Program-made: the position numbers and the translations under genes
The notes under the pieces: generated by a model
What the model saw: only the letters and a program-made list of their open reading frames with translations
The model's database searches: none
Told to the model about the DNA's origin: nothing
DNA from: Bin18 sp965200355
GTDB taxonomy: Bacteria; Desulfobacterota; Binatia; Bin18
Direction: 5' to 3'
Length of the DNA: 64,000 bases
Assembly: GCA_965200355.1 (NCBI GenBank)
Contig: OZ241351.1
Span: 1 to 64,000, forward strand
Shown: positions 51,172 to 59,603 of the stretch, piece after piece
Position numbering within the stretch: the stretch's first letter is position 1
Layout: each line of letters opens with the position of its first letter

Positions 51172-52056
51172 TCACAACCAGCCCGATTTACGGCGGCTGG
51201 GCGGTTCCAGGCCGGTCAGGCAGACCCGGACCGCACTCCAGACCGCCTGGAACGCGGTCTGCAAAGCAACCGCGTCAGCGGCAAGCACCCGCATCCAGAC
51301 GCCCATATTGTCAGGCAGGATGGACGCGCCGGCATAGATGTCGGGCAGCGGCTCGAACGCCGTTCGGACAATGCGCACCAACTCCTCGGGAGCGTGGTCC
51401 GACACCACCCAGAACGTCCCCTGCGTCTGATAGTGGCGCAGGGCCGCGGGCAGACTCGCCACAAAATCGGGCCCGGTCATCTCGAAGCGGTCCACACACC
51501 GACGCTGCCCGTCTGGCCGCTGGAATATGGTTTCGCTGAACAGCGAGCCAAACGGACGGGCCAAGGCGTCTGGGTCGTGCAGTCCAAAGGCATCCCCGCT
51601 CAGGGCGGTTGCCCCCTCTTCAACCGCGATATGGACACAGGAGCGGAAATGCGCCTGGGGAAATAATGTGAGCGGGTCGGGCAGATATTCGACAAAGCTA
51701 CCCCTGCCAGCCCGGATGCAAACCTGCTGCGTTGCGACGCTGCTCGCCGGCATCGTATGGACAACGGTTGCCCCTTGGGTGGTCAGATGCACCCCCGCCC
51801 CGTCCTCCACCGAAAAATCAAGCCCGAGTCGCTCCCCGGCATACACGCCGCCAGAGATGGACTGGAGCATCAGCGTCAGCATCCCGGGCGGAACCCGGTC
51901 AAGGCAGAACGGCCGGGTGAGGGTGAAGGGATAGGTCGTGCGTTGCTGGGCGATAAAGGTCTGGCCGGCAGGGGCGCGTCTAAAGGTCAGCGCAACCTGG
52001 GGAGACATGACGGACCCTGGCTCGACTGCGCGCCGCGGGAAAGCTGCCTGGCTCAT
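51172..52056 (-). CDS. ureD: Urease accessory protein UreD
   Basis: Scaffold in nickel delivery to urease. 294 residues with UreD landmarks: LTRPFCLDRVPPGMLTLMLQ, SISGGVYAGERLGLDFSVED, GVHLTTQGATVVHTMPA, FVEYLPDPLTLFPQAHF, and FGSLFSETIFQRPDG. Last gene of the ureF-ureAB-ureC-ureD unit, beginning about 30 bases after ureC. An alternative start at 52008 lacks the first 16 residues. No Shine-Dalgarno of note precedes either, so coupling to ureC is plausible. Confidence 0.9.
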   Translation of the reverse strand: MSQAAFPRRAVEPGSVMSPQVALTFRRAPAGQTFIAQQRTTYPFTLTRPFCLDRVPPGMLTLMLQSISGGVYAGERLGLDFSVEDGAGVHLTTQGATVVHTMPASSVATQQVCIRAGRGSFVEYLPDPLTLFPQAHFRSCVHIAVEEGATALSGDAFGLHDPDALARPFGSLFSETIFQRPDGQRRCVDRFEMTGPDFVASLPAALRHYQTQGTFWVVSDHAPEELVRIVRTAFEPLPDIYAGASILPDNMGVWMRVLAADAVALQTAFQAVWSAVRVCLTGLEPPSRRKSGWL

Positions 52057-52089
52057 GGCGTGGGACGGAAGCGACGCTACGCAGGACGG

Positions 52090-53799
52090 TCAGCGTAAAA
52101 AATACTTTCTGGCCAGCGGGACTTCTTCCACGGGCTCGCACGTCAGCAGATCGCCATCGGCGTACACCTCATGCGTATGCGGATTGACCGTAATATCCGG
52201 GCAGGCGTCATTATGCAGCATATCCCCCTTTCCCACCGTGCGCGTATTCCGAATCGGCAACATGGGTTTGTGGAGGTCGAGCTTGCGCGGAATATCGGCC
52301 TCAAGCGCCAGGGAACTGGCGAAGACCGCACTCAGGGCAGACGGCGCGCTGCCCACCGCTCCCCACATGGGACGCTGGACAAGCGGCTCGACCGGGAAGA
52401 TGCAGCCACTCGCGTCTCCCATGATAGACCAGGCCATAAAGCCGCCCTTGAGCACCATCAACGGTTTGGCCCCAAAAAATGCCGCTCCCCACAGCACCAG
52501 ATCGGCCATTTTGCCGGCTTCCAGCGAGCCAACGTAGTGGTCAATGCCCAGCGCGCGGGCCGGGTTGATGGTGTATTTGGCAATATAGCGTTTGATCCGC
52601 TCATTATCGGCGCGGGCCGTTTTTTCCGTGAGAAGCCGGCCGCGCTGGTCTTTCATCTTACTCGCCAGCCGCCAGCAATTCGTAATGGTCTCATGCACCC
52701 GTCCCATGCCCTGCGTATCCGCGGCAAACATCGAGATCGCGCCCAGGTCGTGCAAGATATCTTCTGCGGCCATGGTCTGCGGCCGGATGCGGCTTTCGGC
52801 AAAGGCGACATCTTCCGGCAAGCGCCAGTTCAGCATATGGGCGTCCATGGTCATGGGCAGGGCTTCGTCGAGCGCGTTGCGCGAGTAGGGATTGGTCGGG
52901 TTGGTGGAAGACGGCAGACAGTTGGGCACGCCGGCAACGCGGATGAGGTCGGGCGCGTGGCCCCCACCAGCCCCCTCAACATGATACATATGAATCGTCC
53001 GACCGGCGACCGCGGCCAGCGTGTCCTCACAATAGCCGGCCTCGTTGATGGTGTCGGTGTGGAGTTGAACCTGAAAATCGTATTGGTCCGCCACCGTGAG
53101 CGCGCAGTCTATGGTGGCCGGCATGGCCCCGAAGTCTTCGTGGACCTTCACGCCAATCGCCCCGCCGGCCACGCTCTCCTCAATTGCGGCTCCGACGTGC
53201 GAGTTGCCCCGCCCCAGAAAACCGAAGTTTAAGGGATAGTGCTCGCAGGCCCTGAGCATCTTCGCCAGATTATTCGGCCCGGCACAGCTAATATCAAAAT
53301 GCGGCCCCATGGTTCCGCCAATGATCGTCGTTATGCCGCTGGCCAGCGCATGTTCACACTGCTGCGGACACAGGAAGTGGGCGTGCGCCTCCACGCCCCC
53401 GGGGGTAATGAGCAGACCATCGCCGTGGACGATGGTCGTACACGGGCCGCAGACCAACTCGGGCTGGACCCCAGCTTGGATAGCCGGATTGCCGGCTTTG
53501 CCCACCCCAACAATCTTGCCGTCTTTAATGCCGATATCACCCTTCACAATGCCCAGCACCGGGTCGATGATCGTGGCGTTCTGGACGACCATGTCCAGCC
53601 CGCCCGCGGCCGCGGTCGTGGGAGCGTGAAAGCCCAGCCCGTCGCGCATCACCTTGCCGGCCCCTGTCATGCACTCGTCCCCATAGACCGCATAGTCGTG
53701 CTCAACCTCGGCCAGCAGGGAAGTATCGCCCAGCCGCACCATATCGCCTGTTGTTGGCCCATACGTGGCCGCATAGGCTGCCCGCGTCAGTCTGGCCAT
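52090..53799 (-). CDS. ureC: Urease alpha subunit (UreC), divergent active-site flap
   Basis: 569 residues of nickel urease. Active-site residues that can be located: HxH at 139/141 (VEAHAHFLCPQQ), carbamylated Lys218 (GAIGVKVHEDFGA), His247 (QLHTDT), His273 (IHMYHVEGAGGGHAPD), Asp361 (AADTQGMGR). The mobile flap normally reading MVCHHL is MTMDAHML here, so the usual Cys is Ala320 while the following His321 is kept and the second His is Met. Several normally conserved runs (TGPADGTNATT-like) are also changed. All nickel ligands seem present, so a functional but unusual urease or related amidohydrolase is likely. AGGAGGGAAT precedes the ATG. Confidence 0.93.
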   Translation of the reverse strand: MARLTRAAYAATYGPTTGDMVRLGDTSLLAEVEHDYAVYGDECMTGAGKVMRDGLGFHAPTTAAAGGLDMVVQNATIIDPVLGIVKGDIGIKDGKIVGVGKAGNPAIQAGVQPELVCGPCTTIVHGDGLLITPGGVEAHAHFLCPQQCEHALASGITTIIGGTMGPHFDISCAGPNNLAKMLRACEHYPLNFGFLGRGNSHVGAAIEESVAGGAIGVKVHEDFGAMPATIDCALTVADQYDFQVQLHTDTINEAGYCEDTLAAVAGRTIHMYHVEGAGGGHAPDLIRVAGVPNCLPSSTNPTNPYSRNALDEALPMTMDAHMLNWRLPEDVAFAESRIRPQTMAAEDILHDLGAISMFAADTQGMGRVHETITNCWRLASKMKDQRGRLLTEKTARADNERIKRYIAKYTINPARALGIDHYVGSLEAGKMADLVLWGAAFFGAKPLMVLKGGFMAWSIMGDASGCIFPVEPLVQRPMWGAVGSAPSALSAVFASSLALEADIPRKLDLHKPMLPIRNTRTVGKGDMLHNDACPDITVNPHTHEVYADGDLLTCEPVEEVPLARKYFLR

Positions 53800-53807
53800 A
53801 TTCCCTC

Positions 53808-54512
53808 CTATGCGCCCTTAAAGCCGCGTTCCTTGGCCCGTTGGAGGGCGGCCCGCTTGACCGCTGCGGAATGAATAGAGCCGTTGGTAAGATTATTGAG
53901 CCCGGTGACTTCGCCGCTGCCGCCCAGGGCGACTAACGGCACCGCTTTCTTCACCCCCGGCTCAAAACGCACCGACGCGCCGGCCGGCACGTCCAGGCGC
54001 ATACCGAACGCCTGCGCCCGCTCAAACTCCAGGGCCTTGTTGGCCTCAAAAAAATGGAAATGGCTGGTCACCTGAATGGCGCGGTCCCCAGTATTGACGA
54101 CAGTCAGGGTCAGGGTTGGGCGACCTCCGTTGAGGTCAATCTCCTCGTCAGGCGTGATGAGCGCGCCGGGCCGCCCGTACGGCGAGGCCGGCACAGGTTC
54201 GGAGCCGGGCCGGATCGGATTATACACGGCAATGAGTTTGGTCCCATCCGGGAACAGCCCATCGACCAGCACCCGGGACACCAGCTCGGCAACGTTGGGG
54301 AGCACGTCATCGGTCGTCAGCAAGGTTGATCCCAGGCTGACCAGCTCGGCGACCGATTTCCCCTCGCGCGCACCCTCAAGCAACTCGTCCGTGATATAGG
54401 CGATGGCCTCGGCAGCGTTGAGCTTGAGCCCTTTGGCTTGATGCCGGCGTGCGAGTTCCGCCGCCATAAAGATGGTCAAGCGTTCGTTTTCGGTGGGAGT
54501 CAGGTTGAGCAT
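53808..54512 (-). CDS. ureAB: Fused urease gamma/beta subunit (UreAB)
   Basis: About 234 residues from ATG 54512 (AAGGAGGAAC upstream; the frame to 54563 is not needed). Residues 1-100 are UreA (LTPTENERLTIFMAAELARR, LPNVAELVSRVLVDGLFPDG) and about 125-220 are UreB (EIDLNGGRPTLTLTVVNTGD, SHFHFFEANKALEFERAQAF, LVALGGSGEVTGLNNL). Single-chain UreAB is known from Helicobacter and from some actinobacterial and proteobacterial second ureases. It ends 8 bases before ureC. Confidence 0.93.
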   Translation of the reverse strand: MLNLTPTENERLTIFMAAELARRHQAKGLKLNAAEAIAYITDELLEGAREGKSVAELVSLGSTLLTTDDVLPNVAELVSRVLVDGLFPDGTKLIAVYNPIRPGSEPVPASPYGRPGALITPDEEIDLNGGRPTLTLTVVNTGDRAIQVTSHFHFFEANKALEFERAQAFGMRLDVPAGASVRFEPGVKKAVPLVALGGSGEVTGLNNLTNGSIHSAAVKRAALQRAKERGFKGA

Positions 54513-54568
54513 GGGCGTTCCTCCTTGAGGGCGATTCCTGAACGCGGAGTCTGCGTCGGACACGCGGG

Positions 54569-55243
54569 TCAGTTCGCAAACAACCGCGTCGCCTGGGTCT
54601 CATGCCGCATCATGGCAACATCCGCGACGGGCGTAAAGCTGCTGAGCGACTTGGGCAGGGGCGTGGTAAGCAGCGCGGTCAGCGTGGGGCGTATCTGCCG
54701 CACAATCTCTTGGGCCTGGATATGACTGATACAGCCCAACCGGAGGGCCGCGCTCACCAACGCCATGCCGTGTAGATGGCCGGACAGCAGGCTGGCCGGC
54801 TCCACGTCTAACCCGACTCCCCGCCAGACCACCCCTTGCACAACAGGCAGATGCCCCCACGCCTGCCCGGCTGTGACCCGCTCCAGATAGTCGGCCGCCC
54901 GGGGCGTTTTGAGCCGGTCGTGCACGCGCAGCAGCGCCCGGCCGGCCCGCTGCGATACGACCCGCAGCTCACGCGCCAGCGAGATCGCTTCCAGTTCTGC
55001 ATCAACCCTCGCCACTTTTTCCAGTGCGTTGGCCGCACGATATGCCCACACCAGGGCCGGCCGGTCGCAGCCCGCCCAGCGGTGGCGGAGCTGGCTCTGG
55101 ACAAAATGCAGCAGCGTCTCCGCGTCATGGACATAGGTATCGGTACATAGCGTCTCCACGCCCCACGAAGCGGCAAAGCCACCACCGGGGAAAAAGCTGT
55201 CGCCGTGTTGCAGGGCGGTCAGCAGGCTGGTCGGGTCAGTCAT
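54569..55243 (-). CDS. ureF: Urease accessory protein UreF
   Basis: 224 residues: LQHGDSFFPGGGFAASWGVE, a DSxxPxGGFaxSxGxE pattern at the N-terminus typical of UreF, then HLPVVQGVVWRGVGLDVEPA and the C-terminal IRPTLTALLTTPL. It works with UreG and UreD to load nickel. First gene of the unit in transcription order, 56 bases before ureAB. UreG, the GTPase normally needed with UreF, is absent from the window. Confidence 0.88.
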   Translation of the reverse strand: MTDPTSLLTALQHGDSFFPGGGFAASWGVETLCTDTYVHDAETLLHFVQSQLRHRWAGCDRPALVWAYRAANALEKVARVDAELEAISLARELRVVSQRAGRALLRVHDRLKTPRAADYLERVTAGQAWGHLPVVQGVVWRGVGLDVEPASLLSGHLHGMALVSAALRLGCISHIQAQEIVRQIRPTLTALLTTPLPKSLSSFTPVADVAMMRHETQATRLFAN

Positions 55244-55390
55244 GCGGATTGTTCTTAGCCGAGGCCGCCTCCGAATACAAACTCGCCTGGGGGCGATTTT
55301 TTTGGTAAGTTAGTCTGTCTATGCAAGAGGCTCCGGTGTGATCTCCCTCACCGTTGCGCGTCATCTCTGCCCCGAGGAGCGCTCAGCGCT

Positions 55391-56767
55391 ATGACCACCG
55401 GTGTGGAGTCTCCAGACACCCATCCGTTTGTCCGTCACCCGCATCGCACCTTTACGACGCTGAGCGTGCCGGTCATGGCCTCCCTCGTGGTCGAGCCGTT
55501 TGCCAGCCTGGTCGATACCGCATTTGTCGAACGGCTGGGCGCGGCTTCGGCAGCCGGCCTGGGCGCGGCAACCGCGCTGCTGTCCGGCGTGCTGTGGATT
55601 TTCAATTTCCTGGGCGTGGGCACCCAAACCGAGGTGGCGCGAGCCCTGGGCGCAGGGCAAGCGCACCGAGTCGGGAGTGTGGCCAGCCTGGGGGTGCTGC
55701 TCGCCGTGCTCTTGGGGCTGGGACTGACCCTCCTCACCTGGCCGGGCATTGGGCGCTTTTCCGTCTGGATGAGCGCCGATGCTGCCGTGCAGACAGATAC
55801 GCACGTCTATCTCCATATTCGCCTGTTCGGGATTGTGCCCAGCCTGGTTGTGACCGCGGCGTTTGGCATCTTGCGCGGGCTGCAAGTCATGCGCCCAGCG
55901 CTCTGGATTGCGGGCGGCATGAGTCTGGTCAATATCGTCCTGGACCCCATACTGATTTTCGGGCTTGGGCCGGTGCCGGCGCTGGGGATTGCCGGCGCTG
56001 CTTGGGCAACCGTGCTGAGCCAGATGCTCGGTATGGGGTGGGCGCTGTGGGTCGTGGTCAGGCGCACGAGGCTGAGCGCTGAGTTTGCCTGGCCGCGGAC
56101 GCGCCGCTTTTTTCTGATTGGCCGCGACCTGGCGCTGCGAACGGGATTCGCTCAGCTCTTTATGCTGACCGCGACCTGGACGGCCCTTCAGATCAGCGTC
56201 GAGGCCGGCGCCGCGCATCAGGCCCTGCGTCAGTTGTGGATGTTTCTGGCCTTTCTGCTGGATGCCTATGCCATCACGGCCCAGAGCCTGATCGGCTATT
56301 TCCTGGGCGCGGCCCGGATCGACATCGCCCGACAGGCCGCCCGGATTGCCTGTGGCTGGGCGCTGGGGACCGGCGGGGGGTTATGCCTGGTCCTGCTGTT
56401 GGGCGAGCGTCTTATTGCGTTTCTTTTAGTGCCGCCGGGCGCCCAGAGCCTTTTTCTGGTCGGCCTCCTCATCTGCGCCGTGACGCAGCCCCTCAACGCG
56501 CTGTCCTTTGTCACCGACGGGATTCATTGGGGAACCGGCGATTATGCCTATCTGCGCAACGCCATGATTGCGGCCACGGGGACGGGCGTGCTTGGCCTGC
56601 TGCACATCGATCCGACCCACGCCCAGGCGTTTGCTCAGGTGTGGTGGGCGGTGTCAGTGTGGATCGTTATCCGGGCGACATTTGGCCTGCTGCGTATCTG
56701 GCCGGGCCTCGGCAAAGCCGTTCTGCGGCGGTCGGGGCCGGGCTCAGGATTCCGCCTCCTCCCTTGA
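55391..56767 (+). CDS. MATE-family efflux transporter
   Basis: 458 residues with about twelve membrane segments. N-terminal half: FTTLSVPVMASLVVEPFASLVDTAFVERLG, GVLWIFNFLGVGTQTEVARALGAGQ (the conserved GxxTxxxxxxGxg region). C-terminal half begins near FFLIGRDLALRTGFAQLFML. Exports cationic drugs or metabolites using Na+ or H+. GAGGAG precedes the ATG. No regulator is adjacent. DinF-like subgroup is possible. Confidence 0.9.
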   Translation: MTTGVESPDTHPFVRHPHRTFTTLSVPVMASLVVEPFASLVDTAFVERLGAASAAGLGAATALLSGVLWIFNFLGVGTQTEVARALGAGQAHRVGSVASLGVLLAVLLGLGLTLLTWPGIGRFSVWMSADAAVQTDTHVYLHIRLFGIVPSLVVTAAFGILRGLQVMRPALWIAGGMSLVNIVLDPILIFGLGPVPALGIAGAAWATVLSQMLGMGWALWVVVRRTRLSAEFAWPRTRRFFLIGRDLALRTGFAQLFMLTATWTALQISVEAGAAHQALRQLWMFLAFLLDAYAITAQSLIGYFLGAARIDIARQAARIACGWALGTGGGLCLVLLLGERLIAFLLVPPGAQSLFLVGLLICAVTQPLNALSFVTDGIHWGTGDYAYLRNAMIAATGTGVLGLLHIDPTHAQAFAQVWWAVSVWIVIRATFGLLRIWPGLGKAVLRRSGPGSGFRLLP

Positions 56768-56827
56768 CGCGGCTCCGGCGTTTTTCATACAGTCGGGGGC
56801 AACCCTACGCAAAGAGGAGACACGCTT

Positions 56828-57235
56828 ATGATCACACGCCGCAACCCGGATGTGGGCTATATGCCGGATGAGACTTTTCGGACCTACGGCTTCACCCAGA
56901 GCATCAGAGCCGGCAATACGCTCTATCTGTCGGGGGTCGCGCCCTTCAAAGGCACCCTTGATGATGTGGAGGTCGTCGGGGTCGGAGATATCCGCGCCCA
57001 GGTTGCCCAGGTCCTGGAGATTATCAAACGCTGTCTGGCCGCCGAGGGGGCGACCTTCAAAAACTGGGTCGCCCAAACCGTCTATACCACGCAGATGACC
57101 GAACTCCAGAAAACAGCCGACCTTTTTCGCCAGGCATTCGGGGCCTATGCCCCGACGAGTACCTGGGTCGAGATCAAGGGCCTGTTTGTTCCCGAGCAAT
57201 TAGTCGAGATCAACGGGACGGCCATTTTGGACTGA
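56828..57235 (+). CDS. RidA-family protein
   Basis: 135 residues with the YjgF/RidA trimer fold: AGNTLYLSGVAPFKGTLDDV, IRAQVAQVLEIIKRCLAAEG, TVYTTQMTELQKTADLFRQA. Canonical RidA deaminates 2-aminoacrylate using a conserved Arg (in the RSCVEV motif); here the corresponding stretch reads TSTWVEI, so the Arg is absent and imine deaminase activity is doubtful. AGAGGAGAC precedes the ATG. It is followed about 80 bases later by a second RidA-like gene. Confidence 0.88.
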   Translation: MITRRNPDVGYMPDETFRTYGFTQSIRAGNTLYLSGVAPFKGTLDDVEVVGVGDIRAQVAQVLEIIKRCLAAEGATFKNWVAQTVYTTQMTELQKTADLFRQAFGAYAPTSTWVEIKGLFVPEQLVEINGTAILD

Positions 57236-57314
57236 GCCCCGTCGTCTTTGGCCGAGCAGCCCAGGGGAGTTCCGTCAGGCCAGACCCAAGAGTGACCCAG
57301 AAGGAGGAACGAGC

Positions 57315-57746
57315 ATGGCAACCAGAAAAGCGACGCAACAGGCCGCCCCCGCCCAGGATACGGCTATGAAAATTATCGACCCGGGCTGGAGCTGGGATGA
57401 TGGCCTGCCCTTAGCCCAGGCCAAACAGATCGGCAACACCATTTATGTATCCGGCCAGGTCGCTTTCAACGCGCAGGGCAAGCTGGTTGGCAAAGGGAAT
57501 ATAAAAGTCCAGACGCGCCAAGTCTTCCGCAATATCAAGGCCGTCCTGGCCGCGGCGGGTGCCAAGATGGAGCATATTATCAAGATCAATACCTATATCA
57601 CCGACGGCAGCAAGTTCATGGATATGCTCGAAGCGCGCGGTGAAATTTTCGGTGACAACCCGCCGGCCAGTACCGCGGTTGTGGTGGCCGGCCTGGCTTT
57701 TCCGGGTCTCCTGATTGAGGTGGAAGCGATTGCCGTCAAGCCGTAA
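57315..57746 (+). CDS. RidA-family protein (second copy)
   Basis: 143 residues: an N-terminal extension, then WSWDDGLPLAQAKQIGNTIYV and SGQVAFNAQGKLVGKGNIKV, TRQVFRNIKAVLAAAGAKM, and PPASTAVVVAGLAFPGLLIE near the end. Where RidA has the active-site Arg (PARSTV...), this has PASTAV, so the Arg is missing as in the neighbour. GAAGGAGGAACGAG precedes the ATG. The two RidA-like genes are not identical; they probably have distinct roles, perhaps in reactive-intermediate or small-molecule binding. Located between MATE and EamA transporter genes. Confidence 0.87.
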   Translation: MATRKATQQAAPAQDTAMKIIDPGWSWDDGLPLAQAKQIGNTIYVSGQVAFNAQGKLVGKGNIKVQTRQVFRNIKAVLAAAGAKMEHIIKINTYITDGSKFMDMLEARGEIFGDNPPASTAVVVAGLAFPGLLIEVEAIAVKP

Positions 57747-57789
57747 CGCTACGCCTTTCGCTCGGACCCGGAACCCCCAGCAAATCAAC

Positions 57790-58734
57790 ATGCCCGCCAC
57801 GAGACAGGACAGGCTGGCCACGTTCACCCCTCACCTCAAGGGCCTGCTGCTCATGCTCGGCGCCAGCCTGTGCTGGAGCACGGGCGGCCTGTTCGTTCGC
57901 TCGGTCAGCGTCCCCAATAGCTGGGAGATCGCCTGCTGGCGCTCGCTTGCTATGGGCGTATTCCTGTTCGTCTGGCTCGCCTTTCGCCACGCCGGCCAGG
58001 TGGGCCGGGCGGTCGTCGCCATCGGGCTGGGCGGCTTCCTCGCCGGCCTGTGTCTGGCCGCCTCATTCCTGGGCTTCATTCTCGCCGTTACTCAGACAAC
58101 GGTGGCGCAGACGCTCGTCATCATCAGTACCTCGCCTTTTCTGGCAGCGCTCTTGGGACGGGTCTTTCTTGGCGAGGTGGTCCCGGTCCGGCGCTACGTT
58201 GCCATGGGCATCGCTCTGACCGGCATCAGCGCCATGTGTCTCGATTCGCTCACCACCGGGACGCTGGCCGGGAGTGTCATCGCCGCTGGCGTTGCGGTGG
58301 CCTTTGCGGTCTGCGTCATTCTGCTGCGTCACAGTCAGGCGCAAGCCGATATGACACCGGCGGTGCTGGTGGCCGCGATTCTGTCCAGCGCCGTCGCCCT
58401 GCCCTTCAGCCTGCCATTTCAGGCTGCGTGGCAGGACATCGGCATCCTGGCCTGTATGGGCACCATTCAGGGCGGGCTGGGTTGCCTGCTCATGACGCGG
58501 GCGGCACGGCATATTACCGCAGTTGAAGTCAGTCTCCTGGCACTCCTGGAAACCATCCTTGGGCCGCTATGGGTGTGGGTCGGCGTGGGGGAACGGCCCA
58601 GCGACCTCGCCATTGTCGGCGGCCTGCTGGTGGTTGGCTCGTTAGCCCTGAATGAACTCCTGGGTCTCTACGGCCAGCGGCACACCGGGGCCGCCCCGCT
58701 CCCCTCGGGAAAATCAGCCGGTCAACCCGTGTGA
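57790..58734 (+). CDS. DMT/EamA-family transporter
   Basis: About 314 residues from ATG 57790 (frame open to 57715). Two EamA repeats, about ten membrane helices: LKGLLLMLGASLCWSTGGLF, ACWRSLAMGVFLFVWLAF, IGLGGFLAGLCLAASFLGFI, SPFLAALLGRVFLGEVVPVR, then a second half with IAAGVAVAFAVCVILL and AVEVSLLALLETILGPLWVW. Exports or imports metabolites; substrate unknown. Position next to RidA-like genes suggests but does not prove amino-acid-related cargo. Confidence 0.88.
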   Translation: MPATRQDRLATFTPHLKGLLLMLGASLCWSTGGLFVRSVSVPNSWEIACWRSLAMGVFLFVWLAFRHAGQVGRAVVAIGLGGFLAGLCLAASFLGFILAVTQTTVAQTLVIISTSPFLAALLGRVFLGEVVPVRRYVAMGIALTGISAMCLDSLTTGTLAGSVIAAGVAVAFAVCVILLRHSQAQADMTPAVLVAAILSSAVALPFSLPFQAAWQDIGILACMGTIQGGLGCLLMTRAARHITAVEVSLLALLETILGPLWVWVGVGERPSDLAIVGGLLVVGSLALNELLGLYGQRHTGAAPLPSGKSAGQPV

Positions 58735-58826
58735 TCTCATTTATTATTCCCGCCTCTATGGCTGTGACGGGCCTCCATGTGGAGTAATATACCTCCAAGC
58801 AAAAAAGAGGAGCAAAGGTTCAATAT

Positions 58827-59084
58827 ATGCGGATCACCACTGTTACCAGCCGGGAATTCAATCAGGACGTGAGCAAGGCCAAGCGGGATGCAGCGGGGGG
58901 GCCGGTTTTTATCACCGACCGTGGCCGGACGGCGCACGTCTTATTGACTATTGAGGACTACCTCAAAATTACCAGGACGGAAGAAAGCCTCATCGAATTA
59001 CTCGCCATGCCGGAAGCCGCAGACCTCGACTTTGAGCCGCCCCGCTTGGACGCTGCAATAGGCAGAACAGCGGACTTCTCCTGA
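58827..59084 (+). CDS. Phd/YefM-family antitoxin
   Basis: 85 residues: TVTSREFNQDVSKAKRDAAG, PVFITDRGRTAHVLLTIEDY, the N-terminal DNA-binding part of Phd antitoxins, then an acidic, Pro-containing C-terminal tail (MPEAADLDFEPPRLDA) that would neutralise the toxin. Overlaps the PIN-domain toxin gene by one base (TGATG), so they are coupled. Toxin-antitoxin autoregulation would act at the promoter upstream. Confidence 0.9.
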   Translation: MRITTVTSREFNQDVSKAKRDAAGGPVFITDRGRTAHVLLTIEDYLKITRTEESLIELLAMPEAADLDFEPPRLDAAIGRTADFS

Positions 59085-59500
59085 TGTATCTGCTCGACAC
59101 CAATGTCATTGCTGAGCTGAGAAAAGCGAAGTCCCCCAAAGTCGATCAAAAAGTCCTGGCATGGGCCAGGGGTGTTTCGGCGGCCAGCCTTTTCTTATCG
59201 GTGATTACGGTTTTGGAACTTGAAAAGGGCGTCCTTCTGATTGAGCGTCGAGACCCGACGCAGGGCGCGATACTCCGCTCCTGGCTCGATATCCATGTGT
59301 TACCGACATTCCGCGAGCGCATTCTACCTGTTGATACCGCAGTTGCTCAATGTTGCGCCAGACTGCACGTCCCGACCCCCCGTCCAGATCGTGATGCGCT
59401 CATCGCGGCCACGGCACTGGTTCATAGGCTGACAGTCGTCACCCGAAATGTCAGTGATTTTGCGCCGACAGGCGTCGAGATCGTCAACCCTTGGGCATGA
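59084..59500 (+). CDS. PIN-domain toxin (VapC/FitB type)
   Basis: 138-residue ribonuclease toxin. PIN acidic residues: MYLLDTNVIAELRKAKS (Asp5), ITVLELEKGVLLIERRD (Glu), and TPRPDRDALIAATALVHRLT (Asp), ending VVTRNVSDFAPTGVEIVNPW. The FitB-type C-terminus fits. Encoded directly after its antitoxin. Cognate RNA target unknown. Confidence 0.92.
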   Translation: MYLLDTNVIAELRKAKSPKVDQKVLAWARGVSAASLFLSVITVLELEKGVLLIERRDPTQGAILRSWLDIHVLPTFRERILPVDTAVAQCCARLHVPTPRPDRDALIAATALVHRLTVVTRNVSDFAPTGVEIVNPWA

Positions 59501-59555
59501 GCAAATCCCGCTCGGGATCCATCGGATCAGGAAGCCGGGGAGGCTAGGCACAAAC

Positions 59556-59597
59556 CCACCCCAGCCCTATGGGCCACCCCCTCCCGAGAGGGGATGA
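59556..59597. terminator. Hairpin between convergent vapC and amidase
   Basis: CCCCTC-CCGA-GAGGGG (59578-59593), next to a degenerate CACCCCAGCCC, lies between the ends of the toxin gene and the amidase gene. It may be a bidirectional terminator or a decayed copy of the REP-like repeat. Confidence 0.5.
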
Positions 59598-59603
59598 GGC
59601 ACC

